The position numbers and the translations under genes are program-made. Shown in pieces: positions 43,057 to 53,658 of a DNA stretch of 64,000 nucleotides. Origin of the DNA: Pseudodesulfovibrio thermohalotolerans. GTDB lineage: Bacteria > Desulfobacterota > Desulfovibrionia > Desulfovibrionales > Desulfovibrionaceae. The first letter of the stretch is position 1. The number at the start of each line of letters is the position of its first letter. The DNA lies in assembly GCF_021353295.2 (NCBI RefSeq), contig NZ_CP120635.1, positions 559,501 to 623,500 on the forward strand, written 5' to 3'. The notes under the pieces were generated by a model. It saw nothing but the letters and a program-made list of their open reading frames with translations. It did not search any database and was not told the origin of the DNA.

Positions 43057-43572
43057 ATGCATACTTTCGTATTGTCCGATCCCTCGCGCTGCATCGGCTG
43101 CCGCGCCTGCGAAATAGCTTGCGTCAAGGCCCACCTGGGCGACTACACGGGCCGGGTCACCAGGCGGCAGATGCCGTTCGCGCCGCGCATCACCGTGGTC
43201 CACGAGGCCGAGGTCACCGCGCCCATCCAGTGCCGCCAGTGCGAGGACGCCCCGTGCGTGTCCGTGTGCCCGGCCGGGGCGATCAGCCACGACGGCGAGG
43301 TCGTGCGGGTGGACGAGAGCCGCTGCTTCGGCTGCAAGGCGTGCATGGCCGCCTGCCCCGTTGGAGCCATACAGGTGGGACGCCTTCCCGGAAAGCCTGA
43401 CAGGCTGCTGGCGTACAAGTGCGACCTGTGCGAAGACCGCGACGGCGGACCGGCCTGCGTGTCCGTGTGTCCGGCCAACGCCCTCAAGATCATGGACGGC
43501 GGCGAGCTCCAGCGTATTGCCGGGGGCAGGCGGCGGCACAGCGCGCTCCAGGTAGCCTTTGGGCAGAGATAA
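43057..43572 (+). CDS. HycB-like four-cluster ferredoxin subunit 2
   Basis: 171 aa with four [4Fe-4S] cysteine groups (CIGCRACEIAC, CRQCEDAPCVSVCP, CFGCKACMAACP, CDLC...CVSVCP). It is a paralogue of the protein at 41081 and corresponds by position to HycB3 of hydrogen-dependent CO2 reductase, whose HycB3 builds an electron-conducting filament; whether this protein polymerises cannot be told from sequence. The ATG directly follows the hydrogenase stop. Confidence 0.9.
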   Translation: MHTFVLSDPSRCIGCRACEIACVKAHLGDYTGRVTRRQMPFAPRITVVHEAEVTAPIQCRQCEDAPCVSVCPAGAISHDGEVVRVDESRCFGCKACMAACPVGAIQVGRLPGKPDRLLAYKCDLCEDRDGGPACVSVCPANALKIMDGGELQRIAGGRRRHSALQVAFGQR

Positions 43573-43587
43573 GGGTATATTGCGTCA

Positions 43588-44706
43588 ATGACTTCCGTTG
43601 ATTCCATCTACCAGACCGTGGTCGAAGACCAGACGGAGCTGATCCGCCGGTTTCGCCCGGACGGCAGGCTGACCTTCGTTAACGGCGCGTTCTGCCGTTT
43701 CTACGGCAAGAGGCCGGAGGAGTTGCTTGGAGCGAACTTCAAGGACCTCCTGGACCCCGAGGAAAGCGACGCCATCGCGGAGCAGGTCTTTTCCATCTCG
43801 CCCGAGAATCCGGAAATCATCACGGAGCCGCGCTATGTGGACGCTCTGGGCCGGGTGCGTTTCGTCCAGTTTGCGACGAAGGGCATCTTCGACGATGGCG
43901 GCAACGTCGTCGAGTTCCAGTCCGTGGGTCGGGATGTCACCGCCCAGCGGGAGGCGGAGGCGACACTGGCCGAGGCCCGGGTCGCCATGGAGAAGGCCAG
44001 CCGCGTCACGACACTGGCCGTTGTCGGGGGCGGTATCGCCCACGAGATCAACCAGCCTCTGAACGCCATCCGCATCCTGACCGCCTCGGCGCAACTGCTG
44101 GCCGAGCGGTCGGAACAGCCGGGCAAGGACCTTGTCCGCATCCTGGGCGACATCGCCGCGCAGGTGGACCGTGCGGACTCCATCGTCAACCATCTGCGGG
44201 AATACCTGCGGCAGAAACAGGACGCCGCCCCGAAGGCGTGCGACCTGGGCGCGGCCGTTCGTTCCGCGCTTTCCCTCATCCAGTCGCAGTTTGGCGCGCG
44301 GGGCATCCGCACCGAGTTGCGCATCGACGAGGACCTGCCCCGGGTGAGCGGCACCTGCATCCGCTTCGAGGAGCTTGTGGCCAACCTGGCGGCCAACGCC
44401 ATGCAGGCCCTGGACGAGGTCGAGCGGAAGCAGAAGTGCGTCCGGATCGACGTGCGTTCCCCGGAGAAGGGAAAGGTGGCGTTGACCATCGCCGACAACG
44501 GACCGGGATTTGCCGAGGAGATGACCGGGAAGATGTTCGAGCCGTTCTTCTCCACCAAGTCGCCGGGCTCGTCCATGGGGCTCGGCCTGTCCATCGTGCA
44601 GACCATAGTTCAGGCGGCGGGCGGAACGGTGACGGCCCGGAATCGGCCGGAGGGCGGAGCCGTGATTCGCGTTGTTCTGCCCGCGGCGGAAGGGAACGGA
44701 GTGTAG
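43588..44706 (+). CDS. PAS-domain soluble histidine kinase of the HDCR module
   Basis: 372 aa with no membrane segment. An N-terminal PAS domain (about 10-125) is followed by HisKA with His about 152 (GGIAHEINQPLNAI) and HATPase (NLAANAM, DNGPGF, GLGLSIV). The kinase is cytosolic and may sense redox state or a small molecule. It lies 15 bp after the second HycB gene and 4 bp before the sigma-54 activator gene, making a dedicated two-component pair. Confidence 0.9.
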   Translation: MTSVDSIYQTVVEDQTELIRRFRPDGRLTFVNGAFCRFYGKRPEELLGANFKDLLDPEESDAIAEQVFSISPENPEIITEPRYVDALGRVRFVQFATKGIFDDGGNVVEFQSVGRDVTAQREAEATLAEARVAMEKASRVTTLAVVGGGIAHEINQPLNAIRILTASAQLLAERSEQPGKDLVRILGDIAAQVDRADSIVNHLREYLRQKQDAAPKACDLGAAVRSALSLIQSQFGARGIRTELRIDEDLPRVSGTCIRFEELVANLAANAMQALDEVERKQKCVRIDVRSPEKGKVALTIADNGPGFAEEMTGKMFEPFFSTKSPGSSMGLGLSIVQTIVQAAGGTVTARNRPEGGAVIRVVLPAAEGNGV

Positions 44707-44710
44707 GGCC

Positions 44711-46171
<1,461 letters not shown>

Positions 46172-46429
46172 GCATCCGTTCCGGCCTTATCCGAGACATC
46201 GACCAACCCTCCATCGCCAAACGAATGTATGAATGAACGCCCTCCGGGGATACACTTCCCTTGTCCTTTTTTTCGGCGTCATCTTTATAATAATTGTAGA
46301 TATATTAAGTAGTTAAATAAAATATTTAAAAAAGAGGGCGGAACATTCCCGAGGGAACTGTCCGCGCGCCGTTCGGCTTTCCTTTGAGGATTGCGGGTGA
46401 ACGGCTCATGCCCTCACGGAGACAGAAGA
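46172..46429 (+). other. Intergenic region and probable hydG promoter
   Basis: AT-rich DNA with a good -10 box TATAAT at 46286-46291; TTGTCC at 46261 could be the -35 box with a long 19-bp spacer. A hairpin GCGGA...TTCC-CGAG-GGAA...TCCGC (about 46338-46365) lies in the leader. No sigma-54 site is seen, so the maturase operon may be expressed separately from fdhF. Confidence 0.45.
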
Positions 46430-47839
46430 ATGAAAATCGACACCAGCGGAGTGCAAAACTTCATCGACGAGGGGGCGATATGGGACATCGTCAACAAAAA
46501 TAGTGTGGCGGACCCTGGCCGCGTCCGTGAAATCCTCGACAAGGCCCTTGAGCTCAAGGGGTTGTCCCTGGCCGAGGCGGCATGTTTGCTTCAGGCCGAG
46601 GACCCGGACATGAACCAGGAGATCGCGTCGGCAGCCCGCAAGGTCAAGAAGGCCATTTACGGCAACCGGGTCGTGCTTTTCGCGCCCCTCTACATCACCA
46701 ACGAGTGCGGCAACCGTTGCGCCTACTGCGGTTTCAAGGACACCAACACTGAATTGGTCCGGCGGACGCTCACTCCCGAGGAGCTGCGGCGGGAGGTCGG
46801 CGTCCTTGAGGACCTCGGCCACAAGCGGCTGCTTCTGGTCTACGGCGAGCACCCGAAGTTCGGCGCGGACTGGATCGCGGAAACGGTGCGCACGGTGTAC
46901 GAGACCGTCTCTGAAAAAAGCGGCGAGATCCGCCGGGTGAACATCAACTGCGCCCCCCTGGACGTGGAAGGATTCCGCAAGCTGCACGAGGTCGGCATCG
47001 GCACCTACCAGTGTTTTCAGGAGACGTACCACTCGGAGACATACTCCAGGCTGCATACCAAGGGCCGCAAGAGCGATTACCTGTGGCGGCTTCACGCCAT
47101 GCACCGGGCCATGGAGGCGGGCATCGACGACGTGGGCATGGGCGCGCTGCTCGGGCTGTACGACTACCGTTTCGACATCCTGGCGTTGCTGGCCCATGCG
47201 GCGGAGCTGGAAAAGGCGTTCGGCGTGGGGCCGCACACCCTTTCCTTCCCGCGTTTGGAACCGGCCCTCAACTCGGAGATCGCCTTCAATCCCCCGTATC
47301 CGATCACGGACACGCAGTTCAAGCGGCTGGTCGCGGTCCTGCGCCTGGCGGTTCCATTCACCGGCCTGATTCTGAGCACGCGCGAGGGCAGGGAGATGCG
47401 GCGGGAGCTGCTCGACATCGGGGTTTCGCAGATCAGCGCGGGGTCGCGCACCTATCCCGGCGCGTACACCGATCCGAACTACGACCGTCCCGATGTGCAG
47501 CAGTTCTGCGTGGGCGACAACCGCAGTCTCGACGAGGTCGTCCGGGAGATCGTGCGGCAGGGGTACATTCCCTCCTGGTGCACGGCCTGCTACCGGCTGG
47601 GCCGGACCGGGGAGGAATTCATGAAACTGGCGAAGAACGGGTTTATCCAGGATTTCTGTCGCCCCAACGCACTTCTCACGTTCAGCGAGTATCTTCAGGA
47701 CTACGCGAGCGCGGAAACGCGCGGCATCGCGGTCCCCTTCGTGTTGGAAGAGGCGCAGGCCGGGCCGGAAAAGGGCCGGAAAACGTTGATGGACCGCCTG
47801 ACCCGCATCGAGCGGGGCGAGCGCGATCTGTACTTTTAA
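46430..47839 (+). CDS. hydG: [FeFe] hydrogenase maturase HydG (tyrosine lyase)
   Basis: 469 aa from the ATG at 46430. The radical-SAM cluster motif is CGNRCAYC (Cys 93, 97, 100), and the C-terminal auxiliary-cluster motif is CTACYRLGRTGEEFM. HydG cleaves tyrosine to give the CO and CN ligands of the H-cluster. An unrecognised gene and hydE, hydF follow closely. A GGAGACAG site precedes the start; an upstream in-frame start at 46391 looks unnecessary. Confidence 0.94.
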   Translation: MKIDTSGVQNFIDEGAIWDIVNKNSVADPGRVREILDKALELKGLSLAEAACLLQAEDPDMNQEIASAARKVKKAIYGNRVVLFAPLYITNECGNRCAYCGFKDTNTELVRRTLTPEELRREVGVLEDLGHKRLLLVYGEHPKFGADWIAETVRTVYETVSEKSGEIRRVNINCAPLDVEGFRKLHEVGIGTYQCFQETYHSETYSRLHTKGRKSDYLWRLHAMHRAMEAGIDDVGMGALLGLYDYRFDILALLAHAAELEKAFGVGPHTLSFPRLEPALNSEIAFNPPYPITDTQFKRLVAVLRLAVPFTGLILSTREGREMRRELLDIGVSQISAGSRTYPGAYTDPNYDRPDVQQFCVGDNRSLDEVVREIVRQGYIPSWCTACYRLGRTGEEFMKLAKNGFIQDFCRPNALLTFSEYLQDYASAETRGIAVPFVLEEAQAGPEKGRKTLMDRLTRIERGERDLYF

Positions 47840-47862
47840 CGGCTGTGGAACGGGACGGACGA

Positions 47863-48453
47863 ATGATCGCGGCAGGCGTAGAATCGCTGGAACTGGGCAG
47901 GACGTTTTCGCGGGCGCGCAGACGGATTCTGCTCTACGCTCCTCCTTACGGCAATTTCGCGGCCAACAGCGGAATCGCGCAGGGGTTGGAGTCGGCTCTG
48001 GCCCGGCAGGGCGGGGCGCGTCTTATGGCGTTTTCCCTACCCGACCCAGCTTATTGCCATTGGGCGGGCGAGCTGTTTCGCCTGCTTCGTCCCCTGGCCG
48101 GTCCGGACGACATGACCGGGGAGCTTCTCGCTTCACGCCGCTATTTGGACGGGCTGAAGGATGCGTTCGGAGAGCGGGTGGAGCTGGTGGAGATGCCGTT
48201 CAGGCCGAGCCTGCCCGTGGTCATCGTCGACGATCGGATGTTTTTTGGCCATTTCGCCCGGTCCGCCGTCCTTGCCCCGGAAGGGTTCTGGTGCGCGGTG
48301 GACGCGCCCGTGGAGGCGCTTCTGGACTGCGCCCGCGCCGGTCGCGTCCCGGACGGGGCTGATTGCGAAACACGCGCCGCGTTCCGTATCGCTGCCGAGT
48401 GCGCACTGGCCCTGGAGCGGGGAAGGAGGTTGGAGTTCCATGCTCCCGCATGA
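47863..48453 (+). CDS. Unknown protein encoded between hydG and hydE
   Basis: 196 aa, not recognised. It begins at the ATG at 47863 and has no signal peptide or membrane helix. Segments such as RRRILLYAPPYGNFAANSGIAQGLESAL and LPVVIVDDRMFFGHFARS suggest an alpha/beta protein; two cysteines are scattered. Its 3' end overlaps hydE by 14 bp, so it is translated with the maturases and probably helps assemble or supply the hydrogenase. Confidence 0.7.
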   Translation: MIAAGVESLELGRTFSRARRRILLYAPPYGNFAANSGIAQGLESALARQGGARLMAFSLPDPAYCHWAGELFRLLRPLAGPDDMTGELLASRRYLDGLKDAFGERVELVEMPFRPSLPVVIVDDRMFFGHFARSAVLAPEGFWCAVDAPVEALLDCARAGRVPDGADCETRAAFRIAAECALALERGRRLEFHAPA

Positions 48454-49432
48454 GATCGTGGACATGCTTCGGGCCCCGGATGCCGGGGAGTTGTTCAAGG
48501 AGGCCGCGGCGGTCCGCGACGCCGTGTTCGGGCGCGAGGTCTTTCAGCGCGGCGTCGTGGAATTCGGCAACCAGTGCCGGAAGGACTGCCTCTATTGCGG
48601 CCTGCGCAAGGGCAATGGTGCGCTGCGGCGGTACGTTTTGGATGACGACTCCGTGGTGCGGGCGGCCGGGTGCGTCGTGGAGGCGGGCATGGGCACGGTG
48701 GTTCTTCAGTCCGGCGAGGAGGGGGCCCGCGCGGTGCGCCGCATCGGGCGGCTGGTCCGGGAGATCGGGAGACTGGGCGACGTTTCCGTGACCCTCTGCC
48801 TCGGCGATTATGACGAGGACGCCTATCGGTATTGGCGCGATTGCGGCGCGGACCGCTACCTGCTCAAGGTGGAGACGTTCGACGAGGAGCTGCATCGGCG
48901 CTGCCGCCCCGGGCAGTCCGTCCACGAGCGGGTGGAGAGGGTGCGCCTTCTCCGTCGGCTGGGGTACGAGACGGGGTCGGGCCTCATCACGGGCCTGCCC
49001 GGCATGACCCCGGAGATTCTCGCCAACGACATTCTGGAACTGACCGCTCTTTCGCTGGACATGATCGCCGTTGGGCCTTTCGTTCCGCATCCGGACACGC
49101 CCTTGAGGCGCGCTGAGGCGGGCTCCATGGAGGAGTCCCTGCGGGCGGTCGCGCTGCTGCGCATTCTGAACCCGCTGGCGAATATTCCGGCCACCAGCGC
49201 GCTGGACGCCCTGGCCCCTGACGGCCGCGAGCGGGGGCTTGCCGCCGGAGCGAACGTGGTCATGCCCTCCGTCACCCCGGAGTCGGTCAGGAGGGAATAC
49301 TTCCTCTATCCGGGGAAAAACGATTCCGCCGAAACTGTCATGAACGCCCTGCGCAGGTTGCGGGGGCGGTTGCGCAAGGCCGGTTACGAGCCATCCCCGG
49401 CACGGGGCGCGTCCCCTGCCTTTCTCAAATAA
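48440..49432 (+). CDS. hydE: [FeFe] hydrogenase maturase HydE
   Basis: 330 aa from the ATG at 48440. The radical-SAM motif is CRKDCLYC (about residue 42). The TIM-barrel landmarks include GTVVLQSGEEG, KVETFDEELHRRCRPGQS and GLITGLPGMTPE, all typical of HydE. HydE is thought to build the dithiolate bridge precursor of the H-cluster. It overlaps the preceding unknown gene and lies 16 bp before hydF. Confidence 0.93.
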   Translation: MLPHEIVDMLRAPDAGELFKEAAAVRDAVFGREVFQRGVVEFGNQCRKDCLYCGLRKGNGALRRYVLDDDSVVRAAGCVVEAGMGTVVLQSGEEGARAVRRIGRLVREIGRLGDVSVTLCLGDYDEDAYRYWRDCGADRYLLKVETFDEELHRRCRPGQSVHERVERVRLLRRLGYETGSGLITGLPGMTPEILANDILELTALSLDMIAVGPFVPHPDTPLRRAEAGSMEESLRAVALLRILNPLANIPATSALDALAPDGRERGLAAGANVVMPSVTPESVRREYFLYPGKNDSAETVMNALRRLRGRLRKAGYEPSPARGASPAFLK

Positions 49433-49448
49433 GACCAGGAGATTGACA

Positions 49449-50654
49449 ATGTCGAACAGGACACCGAGAGGAGACCGGATGGTCATTGCCCTTGTTGGAA
49501 GGCGCAATGCCGGGAAGTCCTCGCTCATCAACGCCATCATCGGCCAGGAAATTTCCATTGTGGCCGATCATCCGGGCACGACGACGGACCCCGTGGCCAA
49601 GCATTACGAATTGTTGCCGCTCGGTCCGGTGACGTTTTACGACACGGCCGGGCTGGACGACGTCGGGGAACTGGGAGCGCGGCGCGTCCTGGCGGCCCGC
49701 CGGGTCCTCTATCGGACGGACCTGGCCCTGCTGGTCGTGGGCGAGGAGGGCATCGGCGTTCCGGAACGGGCCGTTCTGGACACGCTGCGGAGCATGGACA
49801 TCCCGGCGATCGTGGTCTTCAACAAGGCCGACGTGGCCGCGCCGTCGGAGGAGGATATCGCCTTCTGTCGGTCCGCGTACCTTCAGTGTCTCAGCGTATG
49901 CGCCACCAACGGCCGGGGCGTCCAGTATCTCAAGACCATGCTGGTAGAGTCCGCCCCCCGCGAATTCAGCGAGGAGCCTGTCCTGGTCCGCGATCTTGTT
50001 TCCGAAGGGGATACGGTCCTGTGCGTGGTTCCTCTGGATATGTCCGCGCCCAAGGGAAGGCTGATCCTGCCGCAGGTCCAGGTGTTGCGGGACATATTGG
50101 ACAGCGATGCCGTGGGCATGGTCGTCAAGGAGGAGGAGCTTGCCGGGGCTCTCGATCTGTTGAAGAAAGACCCGGCGCTGGTCGTGACCGATTCCCAGGT
50201 GGTGCGCAAGGTTGCCGCCGAGGTCCCGGAGCGTGTCCCTCTGACCACCTTCTCAACCCTGTTCGCCCGTCGTAAGGGCGACCTTCGGAAGCTCCTTCGG
50301 GGAGCCGAGGTCGTGGATTCTCTGCGGGACGGCGACAAGGTGCTTCTGTGCGAGGCGTGTTCCCATCACGCCATGGCCGACGACATCGGCCGGGTGAAGA
50401 TTCCCCGCTGGCTTACCCGGTACACGGGGAAGCGGCTGGAATTCACCATGCACTCCGGCCACGACTTCCCGGAGAACCTGGAGGAGTATTCCCTGGCCAT
50501 CCATTGCGGAGGATGCATGATAAATCGGCGGGAGATGCTGCATCGAATGCGCGAATGCGCTCTCAGGCGGGTTCCCGTCACGAACTACGGGGTGGTCATA
50601 TCCAAGGTGCAGGGCGTGCTGGACCGGGTGACCAGCGTGTTCGGGCTTCACTAG
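49449..50654 (+). CDS. hydF: [FeFe] hydrogenase maturation GTPase HydF
   Basis: 401 aa from the ATG at 49449 with AGGAG upstream. The N-terminal GTPase shows GRRNAGKSS, TTTDPV, DTAG and NKAD. A dimerisation region and a C-terminal cluster-binding part (CEACSHH...HCGGC) follow. HydF is the scaffold on which the 2Fe subcluster is built before transfer to hydrogenase. The operon ends with a strong terminator. Confidence 0.94.
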   Translation: MSNRTPRGDRMVIALVGRRNAGKSSLINAIIGQEISIVADHPGTTTDPVAKHYELLPLGPVTFYDTAGLDDVGELGARRVLAARRVLYRTDLALLVVGEEGIGVPERAVLDTLRSMDIPAIVVFNKADVAAPSEEDIAFCRSAYLQCLSVCATNGRGVQYLKTMLVESAPREFSEEPVLVRDLVSEGDTVLCVVPLDMSAPKGRLILPQVQVLRDILDSDAVGMVVKEEELAGALDLLKKDPALVVTDSQVVRKVAAEVPERVPLTTFSTLFARRKGDLRKLLRGAEVVDSLRDGDKVLLCEACSHHAMADDIGRVKIPRWLTRYTGKRLEFTMHSGHDFPENLEEYSLAIHCGGCMINRREMLHRMRECALRRVPVTNYGVVISKVQGVLDRVTSVFGLH

Positions 50655-50664
50655 TATGAAAATG

Positions 50665-50696
50665 AAGGAAGCGGCCGAAGCCGCTTCCTTTTTTTT
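50665..50696 (+). terminator. Rho-independent terminator of the hydGEF operon
   Basis: An 11-bp perfect stem (AAGGAAGCGGC / GCCGCTTCCTT) with a CGAA loop runs into eight T residues, 10 bp after the hydF stop. Confidence 0.95.
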
Positions 50697-50732
50697 GGGA
50701 TTGTGTATGACCGCGCGGCCCTCGGGGTCGGG

Positions 50733-51554
50733 CTATGGGGCTATGAGGCGGTTGGATATTTCTTCCATGTCGAAGTGAAAGGGGCGGTGTGGCGCCTCGA
50801 AAAGCTTGGACGCTTCCTCGGCGGCCGCCGGGATTTCCCGGAGGAGCTTTTGGGACAGCGCTCTGTCCAGCCGCACGGTGGGCACTGAACAGCTCAAGGT
50901 CGCCACGATGTTTCCCGCGTCGTCGAAGACCGGGGCGGCGATGCACCGTATGCCCTTGAACAGTTCCTCGAAATCCAGGCCGATGCCCTTTTCCCTGGCG
51001 TCCTCGATTTCCTTGTAGAGCCAGATGATCTTTTCGCTGTCGATATCGGCGTTGGTCCGTCTCAGGTCCTTGATGAAGGCGCGCAAATCCTCCTCGGGGA
51101 GGAAGGCGAGAAAGGCTATGCCGGATGCGGAAAGGCTCGCGGGAAAGGATGTCCCAATAATGGAATCCATCTGCAGGGCGTGGTGGGAGGCGATCTGATG
51201 GATGACCACCATGTCGACGCCGGAGAGGGTGCTCAGGTTAACGGTTTCGTTTACCTTGTCCCGCAGTTTCAGCATGATCGGCTGCACCATGGGCACTATG
51301 CTGCTCTGTGACGCTATCTGTTTTCCCAGCTTGTAGAACTTCAGGCTTAGGGCATAGGCGCCGCCCCGTTCGACTTGTCGGACGTAGCCGAGGTCTTCGA
51401 GGGTTCGCAAAATGCGCTGCAGGGTCCCCTTGGGGATCGAGCAGGCCGCGCTGAGGTCCTTCAGTTCCCACTTGCTCCTGGTCGCCATCGTCTCAACAAC
51501 GAACAGGGCTTTTTCCAGAGAACGCATCATGTAGTATTTGTCTGTAGTGGACAT
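50733..51554 (-). CDS. IclR-family transcription regulator of the catabolic module
   Basis: 273 aa from the ATG at 51554 with GAGGAG upstream; the frame extends to 51581. N-terminal winged helix-turn-helix (ELKDLSAACSIPKGTLQRILRTLEDLGYVRQ, about 30-60) and a full effector-binding domain (about 80-265). It is intact, unlike the IclR remnant at 23891. It lies behind the BCCT transporter gene. Three matching dyads in the BCCT-korA intergenic region are its likely operators. Confidence 0.9.
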   Translation of the reverse strand: MSTTDKYYMMRSLEKALFVVETMATRSKWELKDLSAACSIPKGTLQRILRTLEDLGYVRQVERGGAYALSLKFYKLGKQIASQSSIVPMVQPIMLKLRDKVNETVNLSTLSGVDMVVIHQIASHHALQMDSIIGTSFPASLSASGIAFLAFLPEEDLRAFIKDLRRTNADIDSEKIIWLYKEIEDAREKGIGLDFEELFKGIRCIAAPVFDDAGNIVATLSCSVPTVRLDRALSQKLLREIPAAAEEASKLFEAPHRPFHFDMEEISNRLIAP

Positions 51555-51600
51555 CGTCTCCTCAAAAGAATCCGGTCCCATGCTCGGGGCCGGGAAGATA

Positions 51601-51629
51601 AATGCCCTTCTTATGACAGGAAGGGCATT
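51601..51629 (-). terminator. Hairpin between the BCCT gene and iclR
   Basis: A 10-bp stem (AATGCCCTTC / GAAGGGCATT) with a 9-nt loop, followed on the minus strand by TATCTT. It lies just after the transporter stop and probably reduces read-through into the regulator gene. Confidence 0.65.
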
Positions 51630-51635
51630 GTTTGA

Positions 51636-53201
51636 TTATCTGTTATCGTTGTTTTTGTCCAGCCAGTCGGGTTGTCGTAGCAAATACATGCCATCCTTTA
51701 CAAGAGAAACGCACATGGCGAATGTAAATATCATCATCGGGAACCCGGCAAGGGATATCAAACCCCGGACTGGTTCGATGCCACCCGCTACGCATAGGAC
51801 ATAGGCAATGAGCCCGACCACGACGCCCCATATGATCTTCAGCCTCTTCGGCGGCTCTTCGCCCGCCTGCACGCCCTTGGTCGAGATGATGGCCAGGGTG
51901 GCAACCAGGGAGTCGGTCATGGTGGCGAAGGAGAAGATGATGGTCACGACGAACAGGCCCATCAGTATTTTGCTGAACGGGAACTGGGAAAGGATGATGT
52001 AAACCATCGATTCCATACCGAATTCATGTATGCCTGCCCAAACGTCGGTCAGGCCGCTCCACTGATAGAAGACGGCGGTTCCGCCAAAGGTCGCGATCCA
52101 GAAGTGGCAGAAGATGGTCGGCGGAATGATGTTGACCAGGATGAACTGCCGGATGGTTCTTCCCTTGCCCATGCGCGCCAGGAAGTGGCCGAGCAGGGGA
52201 GCGAAGATGAAGAAGATCTCCATATACGGCACGAGCCACTGCATGGGCCACTTGTCGTTGGCCTGCATGGTGTTGAGAAGGGTGCTGTTGCGGAAGAAGT
52301 TGTTGGCGAAATAACCGAACGACTCGACGCCGATGCCCAGGATGAACAGGGTCGGGCCGGCAAAGAGAACCACCCCCATGAAGAATAAGAACGCGCGGGT
52401 AGTTCCGGTGGAAAGGTAGCACATGCCCTTTCGCAGTCCCGAATAGGACGACAGGACATAAATGGGAATGATGATCGCCGCGGCCGCGCCCCAGGTCGCG
52501 GGGCCGGGCGTGTAATCGAAGATTCTTCCTGTGCCGCTGCCGATCTGCATGAGCCCGGCGCCCATGCTGGTGGCGATGGCGCAGCACAGGGAGAACAGGC
52601 AGATGGCGTGGACCGTCGGCGTCAGGAAAGAACGCCATTTTGCGGGGAAGATGGCGTACATTCCTGCCGCGACGGACAATGGGGCTTTTCGGTTGTAGCT
52701 GACCAGGGCGATGGCCACGCCGCAGATGGTGTAGAAACAGTATTGGGCGATGGTCCAGTGGAGGGTGGTTTGGGCGATGGCGAATACGCCCGCGTCCTTG
52801 GTGCCCGGCTTGATGTGGAGGCTCAATGGGGGCTGCATCATGTGGTAGATGGGCTCGCCCATGGCCCAGAACAGGATTCCGATGCCGATACATCCGCACA
52901 GGGAAAGCGCGAACCATTGCCAAAATGAAAATTCCGGTTTGGCGTCCTTGCCGCCAAGCCGGATATTGCCGATGGGAGAAAAGGCCACGCCTACGGTGAA
53001 CATGACGATTATGATGCCCAGCGAGACTTCGAGCCACCCGAAATTGATGTGTATCCAGGACATGATGCAGGCCAGTATGCCAGCCAGCCCTTCGTGGTAG
53101 GTCAGGCCCAGGGTTATTCCTATGACCAGCAGGGAGAATCCGGGCCAAAAAGTGTAGTGGTTTAGGGCTCTTCGGTTGTAGTCTGGTTTATCGACCGGCA
53201 T
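51636..53201 (-). CDS. BCCT-family transporter
   Basis: 521 aa with about twelve membrane segments. MGEPIYHMMQPP, the conserved run GFWPGFSLLVI-type start and YVLSSYSGLRKGMCYLS place it in the betaine/carnitine/choline transporter family. Family members import trimethylammonium or related zwitterions. The genes opposite encode amine oxidation and 2-oxoacid oxidation, so the substrate is likely an N-methylated or ordinary amino compound that is catabolised, not only an osmolyte. Confidence 0.87.
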   Translation of the reverse strand: MPVDKPDYNRRALNHYTFWPGFSLLVIGITLGLTYHEGLAGILACIMSWIHINFGWLEVSLGIIIVMFTVGVAFSPIGNIRLGGKDAKPEFSFWQWFALSLCGCIGIGILFWAMGEPIYHMMQPPLSLHIKPGTKDAGVFAIAQTTLHWTIAQYCFYTICGVAIALVSYNRKAPLSVAAGMYAIFPAKWRSFLTPTVHAICLFSLCCAIATSMGAGLMQIGSGTGRIFDYTPGPATWGAAAAIIIPIYVLSSYSGLRKGMCYLSTGTTRAFLFFMGVVLFAGPTLFILGIGVESFGYFANNFFRNSTLLNTMQANDKWPMQWLVPYMEIFFIFAPLLGHFLARMGKGRTIRQFILVNIIPPTIFCHFWIATFGGTAVFYQWSGLTDVWAGIHEFGMESMVYIILSQFPFSKILMGLFVVTIIFSFATMTDSLVATLAIISTKGVQAGEEPPKRLKIIWGVVVGLIAYVLCVAGGIEPVRGLISLAGFPMMIFTFAMCVSLVKDGMYLLRQPDWLDKNNDNR

Positions 53202-53310
53202 ACACTAACCTCCTGTTGCCAGCTTTACGTCACCATGGGCCTGGAACGGATACCGTTATGCTATAAAGGTAATGACATCCAGGGCGGTGGTGTTCATTTT
53301 ATGAAATGTC

Positions 53311-53606
53311 GTACCGTTTTGTGGTAAGCGTAAGGCAGTGAGTAGATGGTGTCAATAGTTGTGCCCGTTTTTGTTCGGTAGAATCAATTTAAGCTTTTAG
53401 GCTTGTAATTTCAAGAAGTTGGTTTTCGAAAGGCTTTTTTTCATCAGGACAGGCCGCAAAAATGTCCAAAAGGGGTTGACGGGGAAAGCGCTTCTCCCTA
53501 TCGTGCAGCTATTCGAAACGTCGTACCGCAATACGGCACATGAGAGGAAGACCGAGTCGGGGAGAAGCTCCCCATACAAGTGGTACGAGGTACCATAATG
53601 CGGTAC
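53311..53606. promoter_or_regulatory. Three 17-bp operator dyads, consensus GTACCRYWWTRYGGTAC
   Basis: GTACCGTTTTGTGGTAA (53311-53327), GTACCGCAATACGGCAC (53523-53539) and GTACCATAATGCGGTAC (53590-53606). Each is an inverted repeat of the form GTACC-N7-GGTAC. The second lies just after the predicted transcription start, the third just before korA, the first toward the BCCT gene. The neighbouring IclR regulator is the likely ligand. Confidence 0.72.
53476..53504 (+). promoter_or_regulatory. Sigma-70-type promoter of the kor operon
   Basis: TTGACG (53476-53481), a 17-bp spacer and TATCGT (53499-53504). The second operator dyad begins 19 bp after the -10 box, a position suited to repression. 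Confidence 0.6.
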
Positions 53607-53658
53607 ACAAAAATGGTAAGTGCAGATTCTAACCACAGCAGATTCCATTGAGGTGAAT

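Larger units (their letters stand above)
53202..53658. other. Divergent control region between BCCT and korA genes
   Basis: No gene is supported in these 457 bp. It contains three related 17-bp dyads, a sigma-70-like promoter for the kor operon (both listed separately), and a short palindrome TTCATTTTATGAA at 53293-53305 next to the first dyad. Confidence 0.7.
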
